64,000 bases of DNA, taken from positions 18,949,932 to 19,013,931 of the forward strand of contig NC_081412.1 in assembly GCF_030272615.1 (NCBI RefSeq). The letters run 5' to 3'. The translations under genes were made by a program, and so were the position numbers. Below, piece after piece: positions 23,956 through 35,315 of this stretch. The stretch is from Cryptomeria japonica (lineage: Eukaryota > Streptophyta > Pinopsida > Cupressales > Cupressaceae). The notes beneath the pieces were generated by a model. It was given only the letters and a program-made list of their open reading frames with translations, was not told the DNA's origin and searched no databases. The stretch's first letter is position 1. Each line of letters begins with the position of its first letter.

Positions 23956-25938
23956 ATGATGGGTAAGCTTTTTGGGAAATCAATTTCTATTTTAATAGAT
24001 ACAAGAGCTACTGAATGCTTTATTGATCCTAAAGTAGTTTCTAGAATATCTGTTAGACCTAGTTATATTTTAAATGCATGGATGGTCCAATATGGAAAAC
24101 GATCAAAACGGAGGGTAGATACGTGTCTATTTTGCAGTGAACTAGAACTTTCTAGTTTCCAAACCCAGGTCAACCTTTATGTGGCACCATTAGGATCATA
24201 TGATGTGATCTTAGGTATCAAATGGTTAACTAAGCATAAAGACATAGTAAACTGTGAGGATAAGGTCATTAGTTGTATAGATGATTTTAGGAATTCAGTT
24301 GAAATTCTTGGGTCTCAAAAGCCTCTTGAATTAAGACACATTTCAGCAATTCAACTCAAGAAGGCCCAAAGGAAAGGATGTTCCATAATTGTTGTCATGG
24401 TAAGTGATTTGGATAGTGTTGAGAAAATTCCTAAGGATTATCCTGTCCTTACAGAGTTCCTGGATGTCTTTCTAGAAGACCTTACCAAGTTACCACCTAA
24501 GAGAGAGTTTGATTTTTCTATAGAACTCTTACCAAGAATGGAGCCGCAATCTAAGGCTCCATGTAGAATGACAACAATAGAATTATATGAGCTTAAGGCT
24601 CAATTGCAAGAATTGCTTAGGCAAGGATTTATTAGACCAAGTGTATCCCCGTGGGGTGCACCGGTGATCTTCGTAAAGAAGAAGGATGACACTTTAAGGT
24701 TATGCATTGATTGTAGGATGTTGAATAAAGTGACTATCAAAAATAGATATCCTTTCCAAGGATAGATGAATTGTTTGACCAAATGAAAGGTGCAACGATA
24801 TTCTCCAATATTGATCTTCGATCAGGATATCACCAATTAAGGATTAAAGATGAGGATATTCCTATGACTACATTCTGAACATGGTATGGGCACTATGCAT
24901 TCACAGTCGCACCATTTGGTTTAATCAATGCCCCAACAACATTCATGAACCTCATGAACAATATTTTTAGAGAATACCTGGATGATTTTGTTCTAATCTT
25001 CATTGATGACATTTTGATCTATTCTAAGAATGAAGGAGAACATAAGAAGCACCTAAGGATAGTTTTGCAATGGTTGAGAGATCGTAAGCTTTATTGGAAA
25101 TTTTTTAAGTGTGCTTTCTTTCAAGAAAAGGTGCATTACTTAAGTCATGTCATATTTGCTGAAGGAATTTCAGTTGATCCTACAAATATAGAAGCAAGAG
25201 TATATTGGTCAACACCTCAGAATGTTTCAGAAGTTCAAAGTTTTATGGGGCTTGTGGGATATTATAGAAAAAATGTGGAAGGATTTTCTAGGATAGCAAC
25301 ACCTATTACTTCACTTCAGAAAAAGGAAAAAAGGTTTGAATGGACTGAGAAGTGTGAGGAGTTGACAAAAACACCAGTCTTAACTATACCAGATCCCAAT
25401 GGATATTTTATAGTAATTACAAATGCCTTAGGTGAAGGTGTGGGAATAGTGTTGATGCAGGAAGGAAAGGTGGTTGCATTTGAATCAAGAAAGTTGAAGC
25501 AATATGAATTGAATTATGCATCGCATGACTTAGAACTTCTAGCTATTGTTCATGCATTACAAATGTGGAGGCATTATCTTTGAGGGAAACCTTTTGAGCT
25601 AAAAATGGATCATTTAGGATTGAAGGATATCTTTACACAACCTAACCTTAATGCAAGATAGAGAAGGTGGCTTGAATTCCTAAGTGAGTATGATTTTGGT
25701 ATTGAATATATCAAAGGGAAGGAAAATAGAGTAGTTGATGCTCTCAGCAGAAGAAGACACCTATCTGCTATGGCGACAACTAGAACAAACTTGAAACAAC
25801 AAGTGTTGCAGAACCTTCTGGAAGATGAGCATTACTTAAGGGTTAAACAAGCCTTGGAAAAAAATTCCTCAGATCATCGTTATGATGGATATGAAATACA
25901 ACCTGGGGGTATTTTAAGGTACCAAGGAAGGATGTACA
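23956..25938 (+). pseudogene. Gypsy pol, 5' part: protease, reverse transcriptase, RNase H
   Basis: The first half of pol. The aspartic protease begins near 23990; its active-site triad reads DTR (codon 1 at 23998-24000) instead of DT/SG, so it should be inactive. Reverse transcriptase starts near 24600 ([24 protein letters not shown]) and keeps the catalytic FIDD (24999-25010). Stops or shifts fall near 24762-24770 and at about 24877. RNase H begins near 25400; the expected TDA triad reads TNA, so the first catalytic Asp is lost. A stop follows the WRHYL segment at 25581, and a further stop lies near 25660. The frame is cut at 25938 by the Copia-type insertion and resumes at 41843. Confidence 0.9.
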
Positions 25939-26177
25939 TGTTGGCATTTTTGATGATTATGATGTGATTGTCATTGATGGACACGCACTTACATTGAGAT
26001 CACTTTTTATATATATGAGTTAAAAGCTCAACTAGCATTTGTTCCAACCGGTATGATGCTTAATAGTCTTTAGACTATCGGTGTTTTATAGAATTTGTTT
26101 ACCGGTCTGAAGTGGTATCTTGACCCCAAGCGGTTCGTAGATCTCAAGCGGTATGAGGAATCAAAGCGGCAAAGCAC
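25939..26177 (+). repeat. Copia-type 5' LTR, left piece
   Basis: Matches the first about 240 bp of the 3' LTR (from 40667). It is interrupted after aaagcac at 26177 by the third element and resumes at 34347-34352. Confidence 0.92.
26173..26177. repeat. Target site duplication of the third (8.2-kb) element, left copy
   Basis: agcac precedes the TG at 26178 and is repeated at 34347-34351 after the terminal CA. The intact 3' LTR of the host Copia element has the single unduplicated site, which confirms the insertion. Confidence 0.95.
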
Positions 26178-26540
26178 TGTAGCGTCGTAAATTGTACACA
26201 CTTGCTAGGGTGGTACAATTTCGCACCTAGTTTAGAACCCGCCTTGGTCATTTTGCATTTTGCATTGCATTTCCCCTTTAGCACTTAATTAATCAAATTA
26301 ATTAGGTCTAAGGTTCTATTTTATCATCTCCCACATCATAAAGTTGGGCCCTTTCATTAAAGTGTGCCCTTTTCATTTTATTCCTCCTATACATCATTTA
26401 ATCAAAAACCCTAATTAGGTCCTATTTTGAACTTGGGGGCTTGATTTCAGGGGTCAAAACATCTCGAAATCACCTTTAACTTTGGGATTCTCTCTAAAAT
26501 CATCATATCCGACGGCCTTGAAAATTTGGTGAAAAGTTGT

Positions 26541-26574
26541 CGGGACCATGGCGCCCGGAGTGCACATGGTCCCG
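26541..26574. repeat. Inverted-repeat block 1 in the family A 5' LTR
   Basis: CGGGACCATG (26541-26550) and CATGGTCCCG (26565-26574) are perfect 10-bp inverted arms around a GC-rich 14-nt spacer. The same block recurs in all related LTRs and in an internal leader in this window. Confidence 0.9.
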
Positions 26575-26696
26575 GACATTTTTCCCAAAATTTTAGGAGC
26601 GTGATCCAATCATAAAATAAAGCTTAACCCTAAGAAATTGGCGGGATATTCAATCTCTAGGTCGGCCAAAAGTCAAAATTAAGACCTAGGGTTTCA

Positions 26697-26704
26697 TATA
26701 TAAG
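26697..26704 (+). promoter_or_regulatory. Probable TATA box of the family A 5' LTR
   Basis: TATATAAG within gtttcatatataagagctc. It is conserved at 33277-33284 in the 3' LTR and followed by a pyrimidine-rich leader. Confidence 0.55.
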
Positions 26705-27309
26705 AGCTCTCTTTCTTCATTTGAAAAGATGGGAATTTTGGCTTTCGAGGACCTTCTATGCAGTGAAAGAGAAGATCTTTGAAGACTTCAACAACATTCA
26801 ACATCCTTCTATCAAGCATTCATCAATTTCATTCATCCACTTAGGGCTTGGAAGACATTGAAGAGCAATAGGAGATTACCGACTGAAGATTGGCTTGTAC
26901 TCCTCCCTTGAGGGTTGGGTATGATCTCATGTTGTTTTCATGTCTTTGCATAAGCTTCAATATATCCTTTATTCATGCTTTAGATCACTTTGCATCTTGA
27001 TTTAGAGCATTTACATTGTCATTTACAAGCAATTAGGGTTTACTTTCTAGGTTGCTCTAGTTTGCTTTCTTGCATTTTAGGACCTTGCACACACACTAGG
27101 TCTGCACACACAATACATTTTCCAAAAACAACTTGGCTATTCGTGGAGGTGGAAATCAACGAAGTGGGGGTTTGACTAAGGCAAAACCCTATATAGCTGC
27201 CCATACCATTTTCAGATATAAGTGTAGGTTTCAGGACTCGGACGACGCCGCAGGTGACAGATCCGAAAGAAGCAGACGGAGACCGAACTTCAAACCAAAT
27301 CTCAGAGCA

Positions 27310-27417
27310 AAAGACCAGGACAGGGGCGTGGGGCGCCCTGGTCCTACCAGGACAGGGGCGCTAGGCACCTTGGTCCCTAGGACAAGGGCGCTGGGCACCC
27401 TGGTCCTCCTGACAGAC
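27310..27417. repeat. Three tandem GC-rich hairpin units (block 2)
   Basis: Units of about 30-35 bp of the form ggacaggggcgctgggcaccctggtcct. Each is an imperfect inverted repeat centred on a TGG or similar. The 3' LTR has two units at about 33843-33907. Confidence 0.85.
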
Positions 27418-27853
27418 AGTATTTTCAGCACTTTTTGACAGCTTTCTAGGTTGCAAAAACAGCAGTTTTCGGAGCAGTTTCAGGGGCAGAATTTGGACAG
27501 TGGCACCTGCGCCCCCGTCCCGAACATTTTCAATCAGATTTTAACTCTGGGTATGCATTTGCATTCTTGTCTTGTCCTTGTGTTTACAGCTTTCCATTAT
27601 TTAAATTCAATTCTGCAATCTTGTTATTAGTTCATACTTGCACTTTGGGGTTAGGGATTGAACTTGCATCATTTCATCTTTTAATTGCAACAAAGGAATA
27701 GAAATCCTAATAGGTAGCCCGTGGCTCTCTCTTCCACAAGAAGAAGTAGCCAATTGTGTGATACCTCTAGGCTCTTTCGTATTCCACAAATGTGTGATTG
27801 AAAGTGAGATTAGGGCATATTTGCTTAGTGTCACTTTTTCTCCCACACATTTT

Positions 27854-27869
27854 TGGTGAACCCGACGTG
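27854..27869 (+). other. Primer-binding site of family A
   Basis: TGGTGAACCCGACGTG begins four bases after the 5' LTR end. The tRNA is not identified. The identical site is found on the minus strand at 54347-54362 in family B. Confidence 0.8.
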
Positions 27870-28007
27870 AATCTATCATTGCTTCCTCTTGCATTACATT
27901 TGTTAGATCTTGATCTAGATTTAGTGTGTTTTCATTTCATTTTCATTAAAAAGAAAAAAAAAGTGTGTTTCTTTGCATTGTGTGTTTAAATTTTATGCAA
28001 TTTCAAA

Positions 28008-31000
28008 ATGTCAGATTTTTATTTGCAAAATGTTCATATTTGTGATGATTATGAGTTAGATGAATCTTTAGATGAATTTTTGAAACCTAAATATACCAAA
28101 CCTTCATTTTACCAAAAGCTCATAAACATTGTTACTATGCCATTTCGTTGTGATGAGAAAGATAAGTCGAATGATTCCTCTCAAGGGTACATTCCTATCA
28201 GCTCTTCCACTAAATCTAGTAACATGGTTGTTTTCAATGGTCCTCTCTATGAAGAGATATCTCCTTTTGAATCAAAAGATGAACCTTTTAATAGATATGA
28301 TCATGCTTTGTTAGATGATGCCCTTGATGACTTTGTGGCTCCTAAAAAACACTCCCTTCATGAGGATCCTTTTGTGCAAGAAGATGACATTATCCCTACA
28401 TTTCCTAGTGACTAGAGATGATGAATTAATGATAAATGCTTACCCTTCTCCTAAAGTTGGTCTTACCCATAAGCATCCTTTAGAGAAAGAAGATGAAATA
28501 ATAAGTAATTTCCTTAATTCTCTCTCCCCTAAAGATCATATTGAACATATTTTGAGGAAAGAGGATGAGTTTAACACATCTATTGATTCTCTCCCTCCTA
28601 AGGATGAGGAATTAATAAACAATGTTATCTCCTCTCCCGAAATTGACAATACTTCAAACATTCCTTTCAACAACCTCACTATTTGGGATGAACCATTAGA
28701 AGAAGGTATAGATTATTCTCTACTCCTAGCCAAAGGGGATGAAATCAAGATTGGAAACTCCCTTGATAGTTTCTCCCCTTCCTTGAATCTCAATTATTCT
28801 CCCTCTAAAAATAAAGCATCTCCCTCTCCTCAACTTGTTTCTACTCATAAGGAAACCCTAGTTCAAAGCAAGATGGTTAACATTTCTTCCAAAGATCTCC
28901 CTCTCAAAAGTGAGACTTTAGAGAGTAATGTTGATCCTTCTCCTAGAGGGTTTATTCCCCATGTAGATCCTTTGATGATAGAGGATGATATGACCTTTCC
29001 TAGTATTACTCTTCCTACTAGAACATCAATGCCTATCCCTTGTCTCTCTCCTAAAATTGATTTGATCCGTGATAAGATTTTAGTGCAAGAGAAGACTATC
29101 AATAATTCTTCCAACACTTTTGTTCATTCCTCTAAACCATCCTCAATCAATTTGATACATGTGAATGAGACACCTAACAAACCTCTCTTCATTGTCCAAG
29201 GTCCTTGTCCTTCTCAAAATTCTCAACCTTTAAATAAGCCTATCTTAGTGGTTCAAGGTGGTTATGCTAATGATTCTTTTTGCATGCCTAAGAAACCTAT
29301 TATTACTGTGCAAGGAGGTTATTCTACTAAGAGCCCTTATGAGTATGCTAAGCAACTGACTAGAGAGAGTTATCATGTGGTTGCCCATACCTATAACACA
29401 AGAAACAATACGCAACCTAATCCTCCTCTAGTTATCCCCACTTTGCTTCCTCCTTCCCAACCTATTCTTCCTCAAGCTCCTCGTATTTCACAAATTCTTA
29501 GTAAGGACTATGATCTCATAGAACAATTTAAAACTACCCCTGCTAAGATATCCCTTTGGGATTTGATCCAACCTTCTTCTGCTCATCATGGAATGTTACA
29601 AGATGCCTTGAAAGATTTGAATGTTCCTCCACCTAATACATCTAGTAATATAGTGTCTTTGGTTAACTCTGTGATGAATCCTAAAGCTCAAATTGTGTTT
29701 ACCCAAGATGAGTTGCCTACTAGTGAAACTCAACAACAATATGATCCCTTGATGATTGTGGTTATCATAAATGACACTGCTATAAGACGAACACTGGTGG
29801 ATAATGGCTCTAGCCTTAATGTGTGTAGCATTAATCTATTGCATAAGATGAATGTGGATACATCCCTTATTGAGCCTGACTCTCGTCCCATTCGAGGCTT
29901 TGATAATGTGGCTAAGTCTTCATTAGGTATTATCACTTTACCCATCACAGTGGGACCTGTTACTTTGCCTACTCCTATCCATGTTATGTCGGGAAATCTA
30001 ACATACAACTTGTTATTAGGGAGACCTTGGATTCATAGTATGCAAGCTGTCCCCTCTACATTGCATAGACAAGTTAAATTTATTTATAATAATAAGACAT
30101 ATACGTTGATAGGTGATACTAATTTTCAAGCCTATTTGCAAACATCTACTTCCAAAGGGAGTTCTTCTAAACCTTCCTCTTCTAGTGATGACTCTTTAAA
30201 CAAGATACCTATGGATGAATCATCACCCTCTGAAGTTCTTGAAGAAGATCCTTCTCAACTTGAGTCTACACATGAAAAGGCTTTTGATCCTGGGAAGGTT
30301 CTCGCAGAAGACGATTGGGGATCTCTTGATTTTAATCCCACCTTTGTAGGTGAGTATAGGGTTCCTCCTAGAGATCTTAAAGGTAAAAAGAAGGAAGAAA
30401 CTAGAGATCAATCAGTCTTACTTGAACCTATGAGCAACAATTTTGTGGCCGCTTCTCAAACTTCTTCTCCTCACACCTTTAATTATGAAGAGTTTGATTC
30501 TTTGTCTTATGAAAAACCACCTTCTCTTCCTGAAATGGCTGATCGTTATGGTCGTGGTTTTCTCATTTTTGCTAAGCATGGGTATCATGGAAAAGGTTGT
30601 GGTGCTCATGAACAAGGGATAAAAGTTCCTCTAGAGACTAATTTTCACAATTATGCCTTTGGACTTGGCTATAATCCCTGCAAACGCACCAAAGCATTTA
30701 AAAGACCATCTCTCAATGTGAATGCTATGTTTAGTAGTGATGATGATCTCACTTCAACTAAATCATCTTCTACTTCTATCAACTCTAATTCCCCTCATAA
30801 GGAAATCTTGGCAATGAACAAATCTCTTTATGAATCCCCTCAAATTTCTAAATCCACTTATGAATCTTTATCTCCTATTCATCATAAAGTCCTTTCCTCC
30901 AGGGATAAGGCTCTAATAAATTACACTCATCTCTCTTCTAAGATTCCTTGTGACTTTTCTTCTTCAATTTTTATCATTTTATACATGTTTTTGATCTCAC

Positions 31001-31065
31001 TTATAGTTGAGCATTTAACATGTCATATTCAAATACCTCATTTAGTCTATCATGTCTTTAAATAA
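28008..31065 (+). pseudogene. Family A polyprotein: protease-like core, G-patch-like stretch, hydrophobic C-terminus
   Basis: The first frame runs from ATG 28008 and closes at 28415. The reading continues in another frame from about 28400 to TAA 31063-31065, implying one frameshift and about 1,020 codons in all. The N-terminal half is acidic and Ser/Pro-rich with repeated short motifs (KDEEL, PSP) and no visible capsid domain. A retropepsin-like core lies at about 29740-30110, with active site DNGSS (29800-29814) and the typical downstream LLLGRPWI (about 30012-30035). A G-patch-like stretch follows at 30540-30680 (GRGFLIFAKHGYHGKGCG, then GLGYNP). The last 35 residues contain a hydrophobic segment (IFIILYMFLISLI) that could span a membrane. 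Polymerase and integrase are absent. The missing gag suggests dependence on a partner for particles as well. Confidence 0.8.
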
Positions 31066-32739
31066 CATTAATGGCTATTATGTTGCTCATCATTATGTGA
31101 CATTGGTAGCTCATTTACTGGGGGCTCATTGTCATTCATGATGGTACAATTTCAAGTGCAATCATATTTTTTGAAGCAACATAATAGCCTAATTTTCTTG
31201 TTCCTATGGGGACAAGAGTGATTTCATATATCTCTTCTTTTGCTTATGTCCAAATCTCTCCCTAGAAGATTGTGTAAGTCCTCATTGAGGCAATGATCTT
31301 TCCTTATTTTTATATCTGGATCCACTTTTTGCTATTCCGTGGATGGTGTGAACTTTATTATTTGATGTTATTCCTTGTATGCATTTGTTGTTGTTGGTTC
31401 AAGGATTCTCTCTTACAAGAGGTGTAAGTCCTTGACTACAACCTCTTTTGCACTTGGTAAAATACATCCATAATGAATTCACTCTCCCAATTGGGTTAAA
31501 AAGAGCGTCATCCTTCATTAAGAATCACTTTCACCTCGCAAAAGAAGAAAGTATTGCATTCTTATTCTCTTCTTTGTCTTATTCTAGAAGATGTTATATT
31601 TGTCTAAGACAATTTCTCTCAGGGATAAGTGTCTTTTGTACAAAGATCTCTTCTCCTCTAAGGATCTCCTTTACACATACTACAGGATATCCCTTCTCAA
31701 CTATCTTATCCTTGCTTAAAGAGTGCAAAACTCTCTTGCTTGGATCTATCACATTGTTGCATTCTTGGGGTGTCTTCTTTTGTGATGAAGGTAGGTATCC
31801 TTGTTCTAATTTTCTTATGACATAAACATTACACTTTTTGAGCAATGGATTATTCTCGGAACCAGAGCACAGACTCTTAGAGCGAGATGTCTCCATTTTT
31901 CTTTTATACAAGGTGATTATTCTCAGAACTAGAGCACAGACTCTTAGAGCAAGATGTCACGCTTTTTTACTATACATATACAGGTTGTAGCATACTCGGG
32001 CATAGACTCCTATGAGGTGCTTCTAACCTCCCTTACACACACATGCACGAGGTTGAGTGGAACTAGCGGCATAAGGCTAGACTTTCTCACTCTCCTCCCT
32101 TACATGGATCACCTAGACAGACTCTAGGGGCTAGTTTTCCATGTCCTTTTTCCCATGGATCACCTAGACAAGATCTAGGGGTGAGAAGTCCATGTTTTCT
32201 CTCTCACTATTCTTCTCATGGATCACCAATGTGTGTATTCATGCTTTTTTCCTTTCTTTTCTTCTCTTTGCATTTTGTTTCCATTTACATCCTTCATCTT
32301 GTGTTAGAGAACTCTCAAATCCTCACACTCTTTGTTGTGTTGGAATTGAGATTTAGTCCTCTTTCTTACCAAATGATTCTCCATTAGTTTTTGATCTCAT
32401 ATCAAATCTTCTTGTGAGCATTTGTCATCAATATTCTTTAACAATTCGAAGTGGTAAACATGATACCCTGTTTCAACTCACTAAAATTAGCAAGCCGAAA
32501 CAGGGGGGGGCATATAGCTACCCTCAAATTTTCATCACCTTCCTTAGTAAGCATTAGGTGATTTTGTGATCTAACGTGTGTTTTGCAGGGTGCGGTTCCT
32601 AACTGTGTACTGCAGATACCGCTAGGGGCTTTGTTTGACAGACTTATGGATATATCCTTTTTCAAATAATGTTTACTTTTTTGTACTTTAGCTGGCATAT
32701 GCACGTAGAGTTCATATGACCGCTAAAGTGGGGGCTAAA
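31066..32739 (+). other. Family A 3' untranslated region and polypurine tract
   Basis: About 1.67 kb without a supported gene. A short duplication is visible: segments with agcacagactcttagagc occur near 31865 and 31932, and blocks around catggatcacctagacaaga recur near 32105 and 32155. AAAGTGGGGGCTAAA (32725-32739) abuts the 3' LTR and is the likely plus-strand primer. Confidence 0.7.
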
Positions 32740-34346
32740 TGTAGCATCGTAAATTGTACGCACTTGCTAGGGTGGTACAATTTTGCACCTAGTTTAGCAC
32801 CCACCTTGGTCATTTTGCATTTTGCATTGCATTTCCCCTTTAGCACTTAATTAATCAAATTAATTAGGTCTAAGGTTCTATTTTATCATCTCCCACATCA
32901 TAAAGTTGGGCCCTTTCACTAAAGTGTGCCCTTTTCATTTTATTCCTCCTATACATCATTTAATCAAAAACCCTAATTAGGTCCTATTTTGAACTTGGGG
33001 GCTTGATTTCGGGGGTCAAAACATCTCGAAATCACCTGTAACTTGGGATTCTCTCTAAAATCATCATATCCGACGGCCCTGAAAATTTGGTGAAAAGTTG
33101 TCGGGACCATGGCGCCCGGAGAGGACCATGGCGCCCAGAGTGTACATGGTCCCAGACATTTTTCCCGAAATTTTAGGAGCGTGATCCAATCATAAAATAA
33201 AGCTTAACCCCAAGAAATTGGCGGGATATTCAATCTCTAGGTTGGCCAAAAGTTGAAATTAAGACCTAGGGTTTCATATATAAGAGCTCTCTTTCTTCAT
33301 TTGAAAAGATGGGAATTTTGGCTTTCGAGGACCTTCTATGCAGCGAAAGAGCAAATCTTTGAAGACTTCAACAAAATTCAACATCCTTCTATGAAGCATT
33401 CATCAATTTCATTCATCCACTTAGGGCTTGGAAGACATTGAAGAGCAATAGGAGATTACCGACTGAAGATTGGCTTGTACTCCTCCCTTGAGGGTTGGGT
33501 ATGATCTCATGTTGTTTTCATGTCTTTGCATAAGCTTCAATATATCCTTTATTCATGCTTTAGTCACTTACAAGCAATTAGGGTTTACTTTCTAGGTTGC
33601 TCTAGTTTGCTTTCTTGCATTTTAGGACCTTGCACACACAATACATTTTACAAAACAACTTGGCTATTCATGGAGGTGGAAATCACCGAAGTGGGGGTTT
33701 GACTAAGGAAAAACCCTATATAGCCGCCCATACCATTTTCAGATATAAGTGCAGGTTTCGGGACTCGGACGACGCCGCAAGTGACAGATCCGGAAGAAGC
33801 AGACGGAGACCGAACTTCAAACCAAATCTCAGAGCAAAAGACCAGGACAGGGGCGTGGGGCACCCGGGTCCTGCCAGGACAGGGGCGCTGGGTGCCCTGG
33901 TCCTCCTGACAGACAGTATTTTCAGCACTTTTTGACAGCTTTCTAGGTTGCAAAAACAGCAGTTTCCGGAGGAGTTTCAAGGGAAGAATTTGGACAGTGG
34001 CGCCCGCGCCCCCATCCCGAACATTTTCAATCAGATTTTAACTCCGGGTACGCATTTGCATTCTTGTCTTGTCCTTGTGTTTACAGCTTTCCATTGTTTA
34101 AGTTCAATTCTGCAATCTTGTTATTAGTTCATACTTGCACTTTGGGGTTAGGGATTGAACTTGCATCATTTCATCTTTCAATTGCAACAAAGGAATAGAA
34201 ATCCTAATAGGTAGCCCGTGGCTCTCTCTTCCACAAGAAGAAGTAGCCTATTGTGTGATACCTCTAGGCTCTTTCGTATTCCACAAATGTGTGATTGAAA
34301 GTGAGATTAGGGCATATTTTCTTAGTGTCACTTTTTCTCCCACACA
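32740..34346 (+). repeat. Family A 3' LTR
   Basis: TGTAGCATCG...CCACACA, 1607 bp. Block 1 at 33101-33155 carries a short tandem duplication of its left arm and spacer, and block 2 has two rather than three units. These indels and scattered substitutions show appreciable age. A TATA-like TATATAAG is at 33277-33284. Confidence 0.93.
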
Positions 34347-35265
34347 AGCACATATTTCCCAGTCTTCATTTTTGTCAAACTGGCAACCGGTATTTTGTAT
34401 GAACCGGTAATACTTTGTGATGAGTTACCAACCGGCATTTTGTAATGAGTTACCAACCACCAATTGTTTGACGGTGCTGACACTCTAGCGGCGCTTTTTG
34501 TGTCGTGTTACCAAGTATGTCTAGATTCATTGAACGTAGGAAATTGGATTGTAAACCTATTGGACTGACATGAAATCAGATTCCTTTATAAGGACATCAT
34601 GTCTAGGGTTTTAGGTGTTGCTAGGTTTTAAAGTTGTTGATGAGTTTTTGTAAGTACAATCTTAACTAAGAAGATCAAGTGTTTTTGTGAGTTGTAACTA
34701 AGTGTGAGTTACTGAAGACTGAAGTAATGCTGAAATGCACTAGCTATGAGCCATAGTGGATCCAACCAAGCAATTTGTGCTATTTGCTAGATCAATCACT
34801 TGTTGATTCTCACATCTTTGACAAGTCTGAAGCCCTTAACTGGGTAGGCCCATAAAGCCTTTTGTAAATCCTCTAACAAGATGGTTCACATATGTGGATC
34901 CAAAATCCTCTAGCAAGGTAGTCCTTGATCAGACTTATCTCCTAACAGAGATTGATATTCCTAACAGGATCTATTCTGGTTAAGAACATTGTATGACCTT
35001 AACCGGTCTGGTTCCTATTTTGCAGATAGTTACTTGTGAGTTGCATCTCACCATGGTTTCTCCCATTTGGGTTTCCACGTCAAATATCTTGTGTTATGGT
35101 GTTATTGGTCCTGTGGGTGAATGTCTTATTTGCATTTTGGTTTGCATGTGTGTTAACCGGTTTGTTTGCTAAACTATTCTGCCGGTTTATCACTAAATTG
35201 TTTAAGTGTTTAAATACAGTGTTTTTTGGTATACTAATTCACCCCCCCCCTCTTAGTATTCATCA
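34347..35265 (+). repeat. Copia-type 5' LTR, right piece
   Basis: The first five bases are the agcac duplication; the rest matches the 3' LTR to its CATCA end. It carries a TATA-like TTTATAAG at 34585-34592, conserved at 41139-41146. With the left piece the 5' LTR is about 1153 bp, against 1176 bp for the 3' LTR. Confidence 0.92.
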
Positions 35266-35267
35266 AT

Positions 35268-35280
35268 TGGTATCAGAGCC
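35268..35280 (+). other. Primer-binding site of the Copia-type element
   Basis: TGGTATCAGAGCC, complementary to the 3' end of initiator tRNA-Met, starts two bases after the LTR. Confidence 0.9.
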
Positions 35281-35315
35281 AATCTTTCTATAAGTCTAAC
35301 CACTTGGAAAGAGAT

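Larger units (their letters stand above)
26178..27849 (+). repeat. Family A 5' LTR
   Basis: TGTAGCGTCG...CCACACA, 1672 bp. It contains the inverted-repeat block at 26541-26574 and three GC-rich hairpin units at about 27310-27417. Compared with the 3' LTR (1607 bp) it has extra sequence near 26975-27010 and 27085-27105, and one more hairpin unit. Confidence 0.93.
26178..34346 (+). mobile_element. Gag-less/pol-less LTR element with protease-like and G-patch-like ORF (family A)
   Basis: An 8169-bp LTR element inserted in the 5' LTR of the Copia-type element. LTRs are 26178-27849 and 32740-34346, with perfect agcac duplications. The primer site is TGGTGAACCCGACG, and the purine tract AAAGTGGGGGCTAAA precedes the 3' LTR. 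The only reading region (28008-31065) has a retroviral-type protease core and a G-patch-like stretch but no reverse transcriptase or integrase, so the element is non-autonomous. It shares primer site, purine tract and LTR tips with the minus-strand element at 47795-55611. A Tat/Athila-like Gypsy partner is a plausible helper, but this is inference. Confidence 0.9.

Noticed and set aside
31448-31911. Overlapping frames of 105-125 codons in the family A 3' UTR
   Set aside because: No recognisable motif, and both strands are open over the same stretch; likely chance.
21969-35280. tRNA-like sequences after the LTRs
   Set aside because: Only 12-16 nt complementary to tRNA 3' ends; these are primer sites, not tRNA genes.
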